From: Desulfobacteraceae bacterium
GTDB lineage: Bacteria; Desulfobacterota; Desulfobacteria; Desulfobacterales; Desulfosarcinaceae
Direction of reading: 5' to 3'
Assembly (NCBI GenBank): GCA_024230435.1
Contig: JAAERL010001005.1
Coordinates: 27,879 to 91,878 of the forward strand
DNA length: 64,000 nucleotides
The translations under genes and the position numbers were made by a program. Position 1 is the first letter of the stretch. Each line of letters opens with the position of its first letter. Below the pieces are notes generated by a model, which worked only from the letters and a program-made list of their open reading frames with translations, did no database searches and was not told where the DNA came from. This document shows, piece by piece, positions 1 to 8,629 of the stretch.

Positions 1-26
1 CTTGCCTGACCGGTACTGCCGGAAAA

Positions 27-3000
27 ATGAAAATCTATTGGGCGCGTTGTCCTGCAGGTATGACAACTCCGGCAATTGTCTTGTTTCCAGTTTCGGGCAA
101 CACATTATACTGCGGTTTGGCTGGATTGATCAGCATACATAAACAGCCTGATATAACACAGGAAAATCACTGCGATCAAATTGATGCCTTGATTAAAAAG
201 GCCGAAGCCCATCCTTTGAAAAATGTCACGAAAAACACGGCGCACGTTATCCAAAAATACCTTGACGGAGAAAAAACATTGACTTGTCTGTGTGCATTGG
301 TGGCTGAATTGAAAAGGGAAAAAGCCTTTGTGGAAATTTTTGGCAGCAAGGATCTCCAAAATCAGCTCCACCAGGCCGGACAACGTCTTGAAAATCTGAT
401 TCTTCAGGAAACCCGGGATCTTATTTCACAAACAGGGCTGTTTAGCCCGGATCAATTCAAAACCGCTAATCAATACCTGGAAAAATTGAAAGATATCGGT
501 TGGAGCCTTCAAATCGAACTTTTGGCCAATATCACTAAAGTCAATTCGTTGATGGCCAATTGCAAAGAGCACTGCAGCCCGGCGTCAGTTAAAGTTTTCC
601 GGCAAATTAACGCGGTTTTGAACAGCATCGACCGGCTTGAAGTCCGCGGCCGGGATTCAGCCGGGATTTCATTACTCTTTCTGTTGGACCAGCAAACGGC
701 CTCAGACATGCAAACCGCCATTAGTGAAAAAAAATTTGATGAGGTATACAAACAACGCCTAAATCACGAGATCCTCTCAGACGAATCCATAAATGTTCAT
801 TATCAAGAAGATAGCGGGCTCACAGCCATTGCTTTCGCATATAAGGTGGCTTCTGAAATCGGAAGCTTGGGCGACAACGTTCAGTATTTACGCAAAGTCA
901 TTAGCGAGGATCCGCTTTTGCACCTAGTCATGGAATTGCCCTATACCTTTCATACCATAAATTCTCACACCCGTTGGGCATCTATCGGCGCAATTACCAT
1001 TGCCAATTGCCATCCCTTAGATAATGCGACCCATGAGCAGCGCTGCGGCCAGAAAGGAATTATCCACGTCTGTCTTAACGGAGATATCGATAATTACCTG
1101 GAACTGAAAAAACAATGGCTGAAAAAGGGCCAAACCATCGCGGAAGAAATCACAACGGATACAAAAATCATCCCTTTGCAAATTGAAATGTATTTGCGGC
1201 AAGGGCACAACGTAGAAAAAGCTTTCCGTTTGGCGTTAAACGATTTTGAAGGTTCCCACGCCATTTCCATGCACACCGATATGGAGCCCGGAAAATTTTT
1301 TCTGGCTCAGAAAGGAAGCGGTCAAGCGGTATTTGTAGGTTTGGCTAAAGATCATTATCTGCCCGCAAGTGAAGTCTACGGTTTTGTAGAAGAGACTTGC
1401 GACTATATCAAACTCGATGGTGAGAAAACTATACAGGCCGCAACCGGATCAACCCAGGGGCAGATTTTTATTCTCGACCAAAAGAGCAGTGGAGGCTTAG
1501 AAGGTATTAGAGCCATGTATTATGACGGCACAGCCATTGCCTTGCAAGAATCGAATATCCAGCATACACAAATTTCTTCACGCGATATCGACCGCCAAAA
1601 TTTCCCGCATTATTTTTTAAAAGAGATCAGTGAAGCGCCGGACTCCGTATACAAAACCCTTCAAAACCGCTGGAAAATCTCAAAAGAAGACCCCGATCAG
1701 TTGTATATTGCACTGGAAGAAACATCTTTTTCCAAAAAGCTTCAGGAGAATCTGAAAGCCGGTCAAATCAAGCGTATCTTTTTTATCGGTCAGGGAACTG
1801 CGGGCATTGCAGCAAACGCCAGCGCTGATATCCTCAACTATTACCTCAATGAACCTTCCCTGAACATCAATGCCTTGAAAGCTTCTGAGTTAAGCGGATT
1901 CAAATTAGAAGAACACGGTAGCTGCGACAGCATGGCCGACGCCCTGGTTATTGCCATCAGTCAATCCGGCACTACCACGGATACCAACAGGGCTGTGGAT
2001 ATGGCTCGCGCATTGGGGGCTCACACTCTGGCGATCGTCAACCGCCGCGATTCGGATATCACTTTCAAGGCAGACAGCGTTATTTATACCAGCAGCGGCC
2101 GGGACATTGAAATGTCTGTAGCTTCCACCAAGGCATTCTACTCCCAAATCATCGCAGGCGCTCTGATGGGATTGAAAATTTCTGAAATCATGCAACGCCG
2201 CTCAGCAGCATTTATCTCCGGAGAACTTAAAGCATTGCGTGAACTTCCCGATCAAATGCGCAAAGTTCTTGAACTAAAAGAACAAATAAAGACATCGGCC
2301 CAGCGGCTTGCCCCCTCGAAAACCTACTGGGCGGCTGTGGGCAGCGGCCCCAACAAGGCTGCGGCCGATGAAATCCGTATCAAACTAAGCGAGTTGTGCT
2401 ACAAAACCATCTCTTCAGATTACGTTGAAGATAAAAAACACATCGACTTGTCATCAGAGCCATTGATTCTTGTCTGCGCCGCCGGAGCAGGCAGTACGGT
2501 TATCAATGACATCATCAAGGATACCGCGATTTTCAAAGCCCACAAAGCATCCCCGGTTGTCATCGCCGATGAAGACGAAACGCGCTTTGATCCTTATGCT
2601 GACGATGTCATACGGGTACCGAGTATTCCCGGGCATCTCGCACCGGTTCTAAATACTCTTGCCGGTCATTTATGGGGCTATTATGCAGCGCTGGCCATCA
2701 ACGACGGATCAAAACTGCTGCACAATTTCAGAGAAGATATCCGCGCCGTCCTGGATAATTTTACGCGCAAAGGTTTGAACATTTATGAAGTCATTCTGGA
2801 AAAACGTTTTCGGGAGAAAATTGCGCGTTTCTATACCAAATTTCGAAATCTTCAAAAAACACAGCGGCTGCCAAGCATTATCACTCATGCCACGGATCTG
2901 CTTCTACTTTTTAAATACTTGACTGGGCGGCTGCCCGTATCCGACTTCGAAATGGATTTTGGCGTCAAGGGAACCCCATTGAATATGCTCAACACCCTTT

Positions 3001-3704
3001 TGGATCGATTAGGACACTCCATCAACGGCATGTCAAGACCTGTTGACGCCATTAAACATCAGGCCAAAACAGTTACGGTAGGCACAAGCCGCATTCGGGA
3101 AAAAATTGAGGGTATTTTGTTTGAATACCTGGAAAAACAAGTCATCAGCACGGCCCAGCTCATCAACCGTAACATTATCGTGCTCAAGAACCTTCAAGGA
3201 ATTGTCTCCAAAATCAACGGCTCCATACTCTATCGGATCAGCGGCCTGAATGTCCTTGGAGAACCCACTGAAGATAGCGTTATCGAAATCATAAGCAAAG
3301 AAGGTGTTCTAAAAGATCTGCCTTCCCGGGTAGAGAAAGATAACTCTCTAAAAGGAACTAAAAACATCATTGTCCGCCAGGGCAATATCTATGTCGGCAA
3401 GGGCCGTAAAGACGCCCGCAGCATACTGGTTATACCGGTTATCTCCACCGATCCCGCAGCATCCAACACCATAGAACATCTTTTGCTGCTCAATATCAGC
3501 TTCAAAGAAAAAGTCGATTTGGCAGTTAAAATAAAAGCGCTTGGCGGCAAATATGAACATATCAAGAACATTGTTCAAGAAAACAGCATTGTATGGCAAG
3601 ATCACTATCTGCAAATGGTGGAAACCGATGAGCTCTTCGGCCGCTCTGCGGAAAAAATAGGTGAGTTCATCCTTCTCCAACTAAATCAAAAGAAAACAGC
3701 ATGA
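27..3704 (+). CDS. Giant GlmS-like class II glutamine amidotransferase / double SIS protein
   Basis: This 1225-residue protein resembles glucosamine-6-phosphate synthase (GlmS, about 610 residues), which moves glutamine-derived ammonia onto fructose-6-phosphate. A CGLAG motif at residues 29-33 matches the GlmS N-terminal nucleophile region. RGRDSAG (about 206-213), HTRWAS (about 314) and LNGDIDN (about 350) match the glutaminase domain, but some 170 extra residues separate CGLAG from RGRDSAG. Two SIS sugar-phosphate domains follow: EAPDSVYKTL (about 536), SQSGTT (about 643) and STKAF (about 700), then EIRIKLSEL and a KH pair near 780-810. Residues from about 920 on have no counterpart in GlmS and I do not recognise them. 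The nucleophile Cys is at position 29, not 1, and no start codon lies directly before it. It may need propeptide removal as in PurF or GltB, or be inactive. The last codons overlap the next start (ATGA). Confidence 0.82.
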   Translation: MKIYWARCPAGMTTPAIVLFPVSGNTLYCGLAGLISIHKQPDITQENHCDQIDALIKKAEAHPLKNVTKNTAHVIQKYLDGEKTLTCLCALVAELKREKAFVEIFGSKDLQNQLHQAGQRLENLILQETRDLISQTGLFSPDQFKTANQYLEKLKDIGWSLQIELLANITKVNSLMANCKEHCSPASVKVFRQINAVLNSIDRLEVRGRDSAGISLLFLLDQQTASDMQTAISEKKFDEVYKQRLNHEILSDESINVHYQEDSGLTAIAFAYKVASEIGSLGDNVQYLRKVISEDPLLHLVMELPYTFHTINSHTRWASIGAITIANCHPLDNATHEQRCGQKGIIHVCLNGDIDNYLELKKQWLKKGQTIAEEITTDTKIIPLQIEMYLRQGHNVEKAFRLALNDFEGSHAISMHTDMEPGKFFLAQKGSGQAVFVGLAKDHYLPASEVYGFVEETCDYIKLDGEKTIQAATGSTQGQIFILDQKSSGGLEGIRAMYYDGTAIALQESNIQHTQISSRDIDRQNFPHYFLKEISEAPDSVYKTLQNRWKISKEDPDQLYIALEETSFSKKLQENLKAGQIKRIFFIGQGTAGIAANASADILNYYLNEPSLNINALKASELSGFKLEEHGSCDSMADALVIAISQSGTTTDTNRAVDMARALGAHTLAIVNRRDSDITFKADSVIYTSSGRDIEMSVASTKAFYSQIIAGALMGLKISEIMQRRSAAFISGELKALRELPDQMRKVLELKEQIKTSAQRLAPSKTYWAAVGSGPNKAAADEIRIKLSELCYKTISSDYVEDKKHIDLSSEPLILVCAAGAGSTVINDIIKDTAIFKAHKASPVVIADEDETRFDPYADDVIRVPSIPGHLAPVLNTLAGHLWGYYAALAINDGSKLLHNFREDIRAVLDNFTRKGLNIYEVILEKRFREKIARFYTKFRNLQKTQRLPSIITHATDLLLLFKYLTGRLPVSDFEMDFGVKGTPLNMLNTLLDRLGHSINGMSRPVDAIKHQAKTVTVGTSRIREKIEGILFEYLEKQVISTAQLINRNIIVLKNLQGIVSKINGSILYRISGLNVLGEPTEDSVIEIISKEGVLKDLPSRVEKDNSLKGTKNIIVRQGNIYVGKGRKDARSILVIPVISTDPAASNTIEHLLLLNISFKEKVDLAVKIKALGGKYEHIKNIVQENSIVWQDHYLQMVETDELFGRSAEKIGEFILLQLNQKKTA

Positions 3705-4354
3705 AAATGGATATAAATTTAAAAGAACAAATCATTAACTTTACCGGCAAAATGGTTGACCGGGGCCTTACTACCGGCACTGGCGGCAATATAAGCATCA
3801 TCAATCGCCCAAAGGGTCAAGTTCACATCACACCCAGCGGGATAGACTACGAGCTGATGACGGCCACGGACATCTCTACTTGTGATCTTAAAGGCCAGCT
3901 AATTCACGCCGGCAAAAAACCCTCCAGTGAATTGGATTTGCATTTGGCGATCTACGAAAAAAGACAGGACATTGGGGCCATTATACACACCCATTCGGTC
4001 TACGCCACAACTCTGGCCTGCCTGCATAAACCAATTCCCGCCGTCCATTACCTGGTAGGATACTCCGGAGACAAGGTGCCCCTGACTGCTTATGCGACAT
4101 TCGGCACACCGGAGCTGGCCCAATCTGTCAGCCAAGCCCTCAAAGACCACAATGCAGCCCTGTTGGCCAATCATGGTCTGGTTACCGTCGGCGATGACAT
4201 TGAACAGGCATTTAACGTTTCTGAACAAATCGAATTCGTCGCCCGGATTTATTATCAAACCCTTACCGTGGGGAGTCCAAAAATGCTCACAAAAAAACAA
4301 ATGGAAACGGTATTGGAAAAATTCGAATCGTACGGCAAACAAAAGTTGTTATAA
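3701..4354 (+). CDS. Class II aldolase, L-fuculose-phosphate aldolase-like
   Basis: A 217-residue protein of the class II aldolase/adducin family. These zinc enzymes cleave sugar phosphates such as L-fuculose-1-phosphate into dihydroxyacetone phosphate and an aldehyde. Family residues are visible: GTGGNIS (26-32), TPSG (44-47), the catalytic-type glutamate in SSE (E77), the metal histidines in HTH (H96, H98) and ANHG (H158). The length matches FucA (about 215). It starts inside the stop of the preceding GlmS-like gene, so the two are probably translationally coupled and act on related sugar phosphates. Which sugar cannot be read from the sequence. Methylthioribulose-phosphate dehydratase and ribulose-phosphate epimerase are relatives with the same fold, so substrate naming is tentative. 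Confidence 0.85.
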   Translation: MKMDINLKEQIINFTGKMVDRGLTTGTGGNISIINRPKGQVHITPSGIDYELMTATDISTCDLKGQLIHAGKKPSSELDLHLAIYEKRQDIGAIIHTHSVYATTLACLHKPIPAVHYLVGYSGDKVPLTAYATFGTPELAQSVSQALKDHNAALLANHGLVTVGDDIEQAFNVSEQIEFVARIYYQTLTVGSPKMLTKKQMETVLEKFESYGKQKLL

Positions 4355-4514
4355 AAATGGGGCTCATGTTGAGTTATAGGGGCCTGCCAGCTCATTATAA
4401 AATATAAACTTTTGATATAATATTGTTTTTTTCAAGGCCAGTTTTTTCACAGATGATATCTATAATAAAATTGATCTCATCGCGGTCATACCTGCTATTG
4501 CATGTGGAATTAAA

Positions 4515-5051
4515 ATGTATCTAAAAATCGGAGAATATATAATTCGCAACTTGCAAATCAAGGATGCTCCAGCAATAGCCCGCTATGCAAACAACAGAAA
4601 AATATGGTTGAATTTACGTGATAAATTTCCCCATCCATATAGACTTGAAGATGCGGAATCCTTCATTTCATCCGCTTGCAAAGCAAAGCCAACGACCGTC
4701 TTTGCAATAGCGAATCAAATTGAAGCTATTGGCGGTATTGGCCTTTGTCCCGGCGAAGATGTTCATCGTTATACTGCCGAAATGGGATACTGGCTTGCAG
4801 AGCCTTTCTGGGGCAAAGGGATAATGACTAAAGCAGTTAAGAGCCTAACGGCATATGCAATCCGGAATCTCAAGCTGCATAGGATTTTCGCTGAACCGTA
4901 TGTCACTAATCCAGCATCGGCAAAAGTCCTTGAAAAAGCCGGTTTTGTATGTGAAGGCATTCTTCGCTCTAATGTTTATAAAGATGGCAAAGTACTTGAT
5001 CAGTATATTTTCAGCTATATCGCAAACGCGAGCACACGACCTGGCATTTAG
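4515..5051 (+). CDS. GNAT-family N-acetyltransferase (RimJ/RimL-like)
   Basis: A 178-residue acetyltransferase of the GNAT_3 (RimJ/RimL) type, which transfers acetyl from acetyl-CoA to an amino group. The N-terminal strand (IIRNLQIKDA) is typical. The acetyl-CoA loop is visible in the stretch WLAEPFWGKGIMTKAV, and the usual NPASAKVLEKAGF helix-turn follows, then a typical EGILRSNVYKDG C-terminus. Length is normal for the family. It stands alone after a 160-bp gap holding an AT-rich sigma-70-like region (TTGATATAAT near 4412). The substrate is not predictable: ribosomal-protein N-termini, antibiotics or small amines are all possible. Confidence 0.85.
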   Translation: MYLKIGEYIIRNLQIKDAPAIARYANNRKIWLNLRDKFPHPYRLEDAESFISSACKAKPTTVFAIANQIEAIGGIGLCPGEDVHRYTAEMGYWLAEPFWGKGIMTKAVKSLTAYAIRNLKLHRIFAEPYVTNPASAKVLEKAGFVCEGILRSNVYKDGKVLDQYIFSYIANASTRPGI

Positions 5052-5261
5052 ACCATTTGAGGAAAAGAACCTTTTGAAAAATTGATTCTTTTGTGGAATT
5101 ATCAGATTTTTACGAATTTAATTCTTTCTTTAAGGTTTTCCGATAAAAATATATTTCTGCATACAAATTCAACGCTTGATCTGAGATGCGGCGCAAGAGC
5201 GAATTCAATTGAATTAAGAAGTACAAATTGCAAATGAACCAATTCAGGAAAGGGATACAAA

Positions 5262-5705
5262 ATGATTCGAAAGCTTATATTTTCATTTCTTTTGTTGATG
5301 CTATCCACATCAACAGCTTCAGCAGGCCTTTATTATAGCGGTCATAGCACAGAGCCAGGAACGGTCACGGCTGCAGTAGAGATAAAAGACAAAGGCCTTT
5401 ACAATCTTGTTGTAACGCTTCAATTTTTGAGAACCCCTAATAAAGATAAAAAGATCTATAGATCGGATGAATATGAAAAGCTTGTTGATAGATTGTTGGT
5501 CGAATCCCGTGGCATTGCACTGCAAAAAATTTTAGAACGTAAAGAACTTACTATAGGTGACTTGGCCGGACTCAAAAAAGCCATTGAAACTGACATTGAA
5601 ACTTTGGCTGCTCAATTGAAAATGAAAATTTTACCCCATAAAGATGTTGAAGTTATTTTTTCGATATCAGATTTTTTCCTACTGCAACCGTCATACCGTA
5701 AATGA
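5262..5705 (+). CDS. Small exported protein, possibly FliL-like
   Basis: A 147-residue hypothetical protein. It starts with a clear Sec signal peptide (MIRKLIFSFLLLML..., cleavage expected after TASA, about residue 21) and has a good ribosome-binding site (AGGAAAGG). The mature part is a short beta-rich segment, a helical segment rich in Lys and Glu, and a C-terminal strand ending VIFSISDFFLLQP. Overall shape and C-terminus recall FliL-type periplasmic domains, whose last strand resembles FTDFVIQ, but similarity is weak. No other flagellar gene lies nearby, so I would not name it FliL. It sits between a GNAT gene and a ferredoxin-nitroreductase on the same strand. Confidence 0.6.
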   Translation: MIRKLIFSFLLLMLSTSTASAGLYYSGHSTEPGTVTAAVEIKDKGLYNLVVTLQFLRTPNKDKKIYRSDEYEKLVDRLLVESRGIALQKILERKELTIGDLAGLKKAIETDIETLAAQLKMKILPHKDVEVIFSISDFFLLQPSYRK

Positions 5706-5759
5706 TGCTATATTCTGAAATTTTATGTTAGCGGGGAGGTAATAAAAAGGAGTGCTTAC

Positions 5760-6551
5760 ATGATCAAAATTGATACTGCCAAATGCAATAAGGATTACAT
5801 GTGTATAAATCAATGCCCTTATGGCTTTATGTATGAAAAAGATGATGAAGGCTTTCCGGTAATAAAATCATCTTTATTCGAAAAATACTGCATCAAGTGC
5901 TGGCACTGCATTGCAATTTGCCCGAAAGGCGCAATATCACATCCCGGAGTCAAACAGGAAAACTTTGAGCAAATAAAAAGTAATGATTTACCTTCACATT
6001 ACCAAACCGAAAAATTTATCCGTTCCAGAAGATCCTTTCGCTCTTTCAAAAAAAAATCAGTGCCTGATGATGTCATTTCTAAATGGCTGGATTTTACACG
6101 GTGGTCACCCACAGCGAGTAATTCACAACAGATAAGCTGGATAATTGTCAAAAAAGCAGCAAAGGTGGCGCATTTTGCGGATATAATGGTTGACTGGCTT
6201 AAAGAAAAAAGAAGTTACCCGGAAATTATCGAGCACTGCGAGCAAGGCCATGATATTTTGCTTCGAAGTGCTCCCCACCTTTTAATTGCGGTTTTACCAA
6301 AGGATTATTTCTGGGCTATGACCGATGCCGCTACAGCCATCTCATACCTTGAATTGACTGCAAATTCACTGGGCCTGGCAATATGCTGGGCCGGCTACTT
6401 TACCAAAGCGGCCTCGGAAAGCCCCGCATTAATAAATGCGTTGAATCTTACCAAAAACGAAAAAATCGCCGCAGCTTTGATGTTTGGATATCCAGTGTAC
6501 CGGTTTAATAGAATTCCTGAAAGAAAGGAACTATCAGTCCGGTATCTTTAA
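5760..6551 (+). CDS. Nitroreductase with N-terminal two-cluster ferredoxin domain
   Basis: A 263-residue fusion. Residues 1-65 form a bacterial ferredoxin module with two cluster motifs; residues from about 85 on form an FMN-dependent nitroreductase (RSRRSFRSFKKK start, SPTASNSQ flavin loop, C-terminal MFGYP motif). Such enzymes probably pass electrons from ferredoxin to FMN for reduction of nitro or related substrates. The second cluster motif is complete (CIKCWHC...CP). The first has Cys9, Asp12, Cys15 and Cys19, so an aspartate stands where the second cysteine is expected. Start is supported by AGGAG seven bases upstream. It precedes a THEP1 NTPase and a second nitroreductase-fold gene on the same strand. 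Confidence 0.9.
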   Translation: MIKIDTAKCNKDYMCINQCPYGFMYEKDDEGFPVIKSSLFEKYCIKCWHCIAICPKGAISHPGVKQENFEQIKSNDLPSHYQTEKFIRSRRSFRSFKKKSVPDDVISKWLDFTRWSPTASNSQQISWIIVKKAAKVAHFADIMVDWLKEKRSYPEIIEHCEQGHDILLRSAPHLLIAVLPKDYFWAMTDAATAISYLELTANSLGLAICWAGYFTKAASESPALINALNLTKNEKIAAALMFGYPVYRFNRIPERKELSVRYL

Positions 6552-6760
6552 AATTTTCATTATTGTTCTTTTAAAATCCGATCATCCGGTATAAAATTAT
6601 TTTTGCCAGCGAACCGGAAACTGCAAAAAGCATTATAAGGCTTCCGGCAAATTGCTCCATCAAGAGCGCAAGTTGCATAAAAATCGGCCTGAATGGCTGT
6701 AAGCCGAACCGCAGGCAGTTTGTTGCAAATGAGCGCGGCCAACAATCATCTGTCATAGCG

Positions 6761-7279
6761 ATGCTTATGAGATTAAGACATGCCAAGACACTGATAACCG
6801 GAAAACCCGGTGTGGGCAAAACAACTCTTATCCGTAAGATTATCAACCAGTTGCAACCGGTCCCGATGGCCGGTTTTTATACCCGCGAAATACGGTCAAA
6901 GGGACATCGGTCCGGCTTTGAACTGCAGGGGCTCAATGGTGACCGCCGAATACTGGCTCACGTGGACTTGCAGAGCCTGCACCGGGTGGGAAAATACGGT
7001 GTTGATACGGCTGGCTTCGATAAATTTCTGCTAAAATTAGACCTGTTGAATCCTGAAACTGTAATTATCGTGATCGATGAGATTGGAAAGATGGAACTGT
7101 TTTCAAACCGTTTTCACACTCTGATACGAAATATCCTGAGCACAAATAAAATGTTACTTGCCACCATCGCCTTACATGGGAAAGGACTCATTGAGCAGAT
7201 TAAACAACGGCCGGATGTCCACTTGCTGGAGGTAACCGGCAATAACCGCGAAAATTTGGAGACTGCTATTCTGGAGTAA
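6761..7279 (+). CDS. THEP1-family nucleoside-triphosphatase
   Basis: A 172-residue P-loop NTPase of the THEP1/NTPase_1 family, cytosolic nucleoside-triphosphatases of unclear biological role. The Walker A motif GKPGVGKTT is at residues 14-22 and the family's Walker B, VIDEIGKMELFS, is at about 104-115. The FYTREIRSKGHRSGFEL segment is also typical. Length matches the family (about 170-190). The start is uncertain: ATG codons at 6761 and 6767 both lack a strong ribosome-binding site. The 208 bp before it hold nothing I recognise. It lies between two nitroreductase-fold genes, which may point to a linked redox or cofactor role (inference). Confidence 0.85.
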   Translation: MLMRLRHAKTLITGKPGVGKTTLIRKIINQLQPVPMAGFYTREIRSKGHRSGFELQGLNGDRRILAHVDLQSLHRVGKYGVDTAGFDKFLLKLDLLNPETVIIVIDEIGKMELFSNRFHTLIRNILSTNKMLLATIALHGKGLIEQIKQRPDVHLLEVTGNNRENLETAILE

Positions 7280-7327
7280 TTTTCCTGACGGTCATAAAAA
7301 TTACAACCAACATCAGGTGGTATTAAT

Positions 7328-8050
7328 ATGATTTTTAACCAAGAGCGAAGAACTATTTTTATTCGTCTATTTAAATGGGTTGCTGTTTCTTGGCTCGCCT
7401 CACCTTGTTGGGCATTTGCCAAAAAAAATAGAACTTACCAGGAGGCTGTGATGAAATTACCACCCCCGGAATATGAAGGAACGGTCTCAGTTGAAGCAGC
7501 GATCAAACAACGCCGCACGGTTCGGGCATTTGATTCACGGGCGTTGAATTTAAACCAGTTGTCTCAACTGCTCTGGGCGGCAAGCGGTGTTACGCAAGAT
7601 GGCGGATTCAAACGAGCGGCCCCATCCGCAGGCGCACTCTATCCCATGGATGTTTACGTTGTGGCGGGACAAACCGGTGTAGAACAAATTGAAGCCGGGA
7701 TTTATCATTATCAAGTCGGCGGACACCTTCTGTCTCCTGTGTCCCAAGGCGATATGCGCCAGTCAGTCGCCAGGGCCAGTCTTTCACAAATGTGGATGGC
7801 CGGTTCCCCTATAATTATCGTTATTAGCGCAGAGTACGGCCGGGTAACCGTAAAATATGGAAAACGCGGAATTCGCTATGCAATGATCGAAGCGGGCCAT
7901 ATCGGTCAAAACATTTTCCTCCAGGCTCAAACCCTTGGTCTTGAGGCCGCAATTGTGGGGGCTTATGATGATAAAAAACTCATCGATGTAATGAATATCC
8001 CTTCTGCTCACGAACCTTTACTGCTAATGCCGGTAGGCTATAAAGCTTAA
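7328..8050 (+). CDS. Exported SagB/ThcOx-type nitroreductase-family protein
   Basis: A 240-residue protein with an N-terminal signal or anchor (hydrophobic residues about 12-30, ending CWAFA). It is followed by a nitroreductase-fold domain of the SagB/thiazole-oxidoreductase type. The motifs IKQRRTVRAFDSRALNLNQLSQLLWAA, split over residues 58-85, AAPSAGALYPMDVY and the C-terminal PVGYKA are typical of these FMN proteins. The N-terminus contains RRTIF, slightly reminiscent of a twin-arginine signal but not a good match. Start is supported by AGGTGG seven bases before ATG. Stand-alone SagB-like proteins of this kind are common in anaerobes and need not be linked to peptide toxins; no precursor peptide or YcaO gene is seen here. 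Confidence 0.85.
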   Translation: MIFNQERRTIFIRLFKWVAVSWLASPCWAFAKKNRTYQEAVMKLPPPEYEGTVSVEAAIKQRRTVRAFDSRALNLNQLSQLLWAASGVTQDGGFKRAAPSAGALYPMDVYVVAGQTGVEQIEAGIYHYQVGGHLLSPVSQGDMRQSVARASLSQMWMAGSPIIIVISAEYGRVTVKYGKRGIRYAMIEAGHIGQNIFLQAQTLGLEAAIVGAYDDKKLIDVMNIPSAHEPLLLMPVGYKA

Positions 8051-8423
8051 GGGCCGCAAAAAAAAATGTTTTGTACAATTGACGCGGAGTCAACAACCCC
8101 TCGGTCTTTAGCCCAGGGGTTGTTGACAAAATATTTTTCCGGACCTTTAACCTTGTTTGCGCTAAAGAGCTGTCATCTGAATCTGGTTCCATTATTCTTT
8201 TTTTTGTATATCTGACAGATTGTATCCCCTTTGTTTTTTTCAAAATCCAAATACTGCCCAATGCGCCTTTTTTCAATGCGAAGCGCTCAAGTGTAACCAT
8301 TTTAAAAAAAATAAAGGCAAATAGATTTAGTTACAATCTGTTACACGCAACACCTTTCTTTTAGGCTTGTTTTCCATCCTCAAAGTATATATTAAGGCGG
8401 TTGATAGAAAAAATTTTAACATC
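8051..8423. other. Intergenic region with palindromic hairpin
   Basis: No gene is supported here. The region contains the hairpin at 8089-8127 flanked by partly inverted arms (TTAAGGGCC... near 8047 and ...GGACCTTTAACC near 8155), so it looks like a roughly 110-bp palindromic unit. The remainder up to the R1 repeat is AT-rich with no recognisable signal. Confidence 0.4.
8089..8127 (+). terminator. Strong hairpin, likely terminator of the nitroreductase cluster
   Basis: A perfect 13-bp inverted repeat (GTCAACAACCCCT and its complement) encloses a 13-base loop. A T-rich stretch (ATATTTTTCC) follows within eight bases. It lies 38 bp after the SagB-like stop and would end transcription of that gene. 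Confidence 0.65.
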
Positions 8424-8587
8424 TTAGGCGATTGGCGGAAAAGAATATACCAGATTGAGCTTCGATTTTTTTCGTATTCAAGGCGTGCCAAAGTTTGCAT
8501 ACTTAACATACTCGCACCTTTGGCATAACACACAAGACGGGAAAAAAGACACTCAAAATGGTATATTATTTAACACAAATCGGCTAA
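8424..8587 (-). repeat. R1 palindromic repeat, copy 1
   Basis: About 164 bp. Outer ends are inverted: TTAGGCGATTGGCGGAAAAG at the left and a complementary ...AAATCGGCTAA at the right. The inner arms also pair through GCCAAAG/CTTTGGC. It matches the copies at 27452, 29829, 34606, 43399, 44593 and 63858. This copy lies just before the GT51-like gene. Confidence 0.85.
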
Positions 8588-8629
8588 GTACATGCGCTCA
8601 ATGCGAAATTGAATTAGCATAAAACCGTA

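Noticed and set aside
5262..5705. Flagellar gene fliL
   Set aside because: Only the general shape agrees and no flagellar genes are present.
7328..8050. Part of a thiazole/oxazole-modified peptide cluster (SagB-like)
   Set aside because: No YcaO, SagC or precursor peptide gene nearby; stand-alone exported relatives are common.
8327..8533. Open frame of 68 codons on the minus strand
   Set aside because: It overlaps R1 copy 1 and has no family features.
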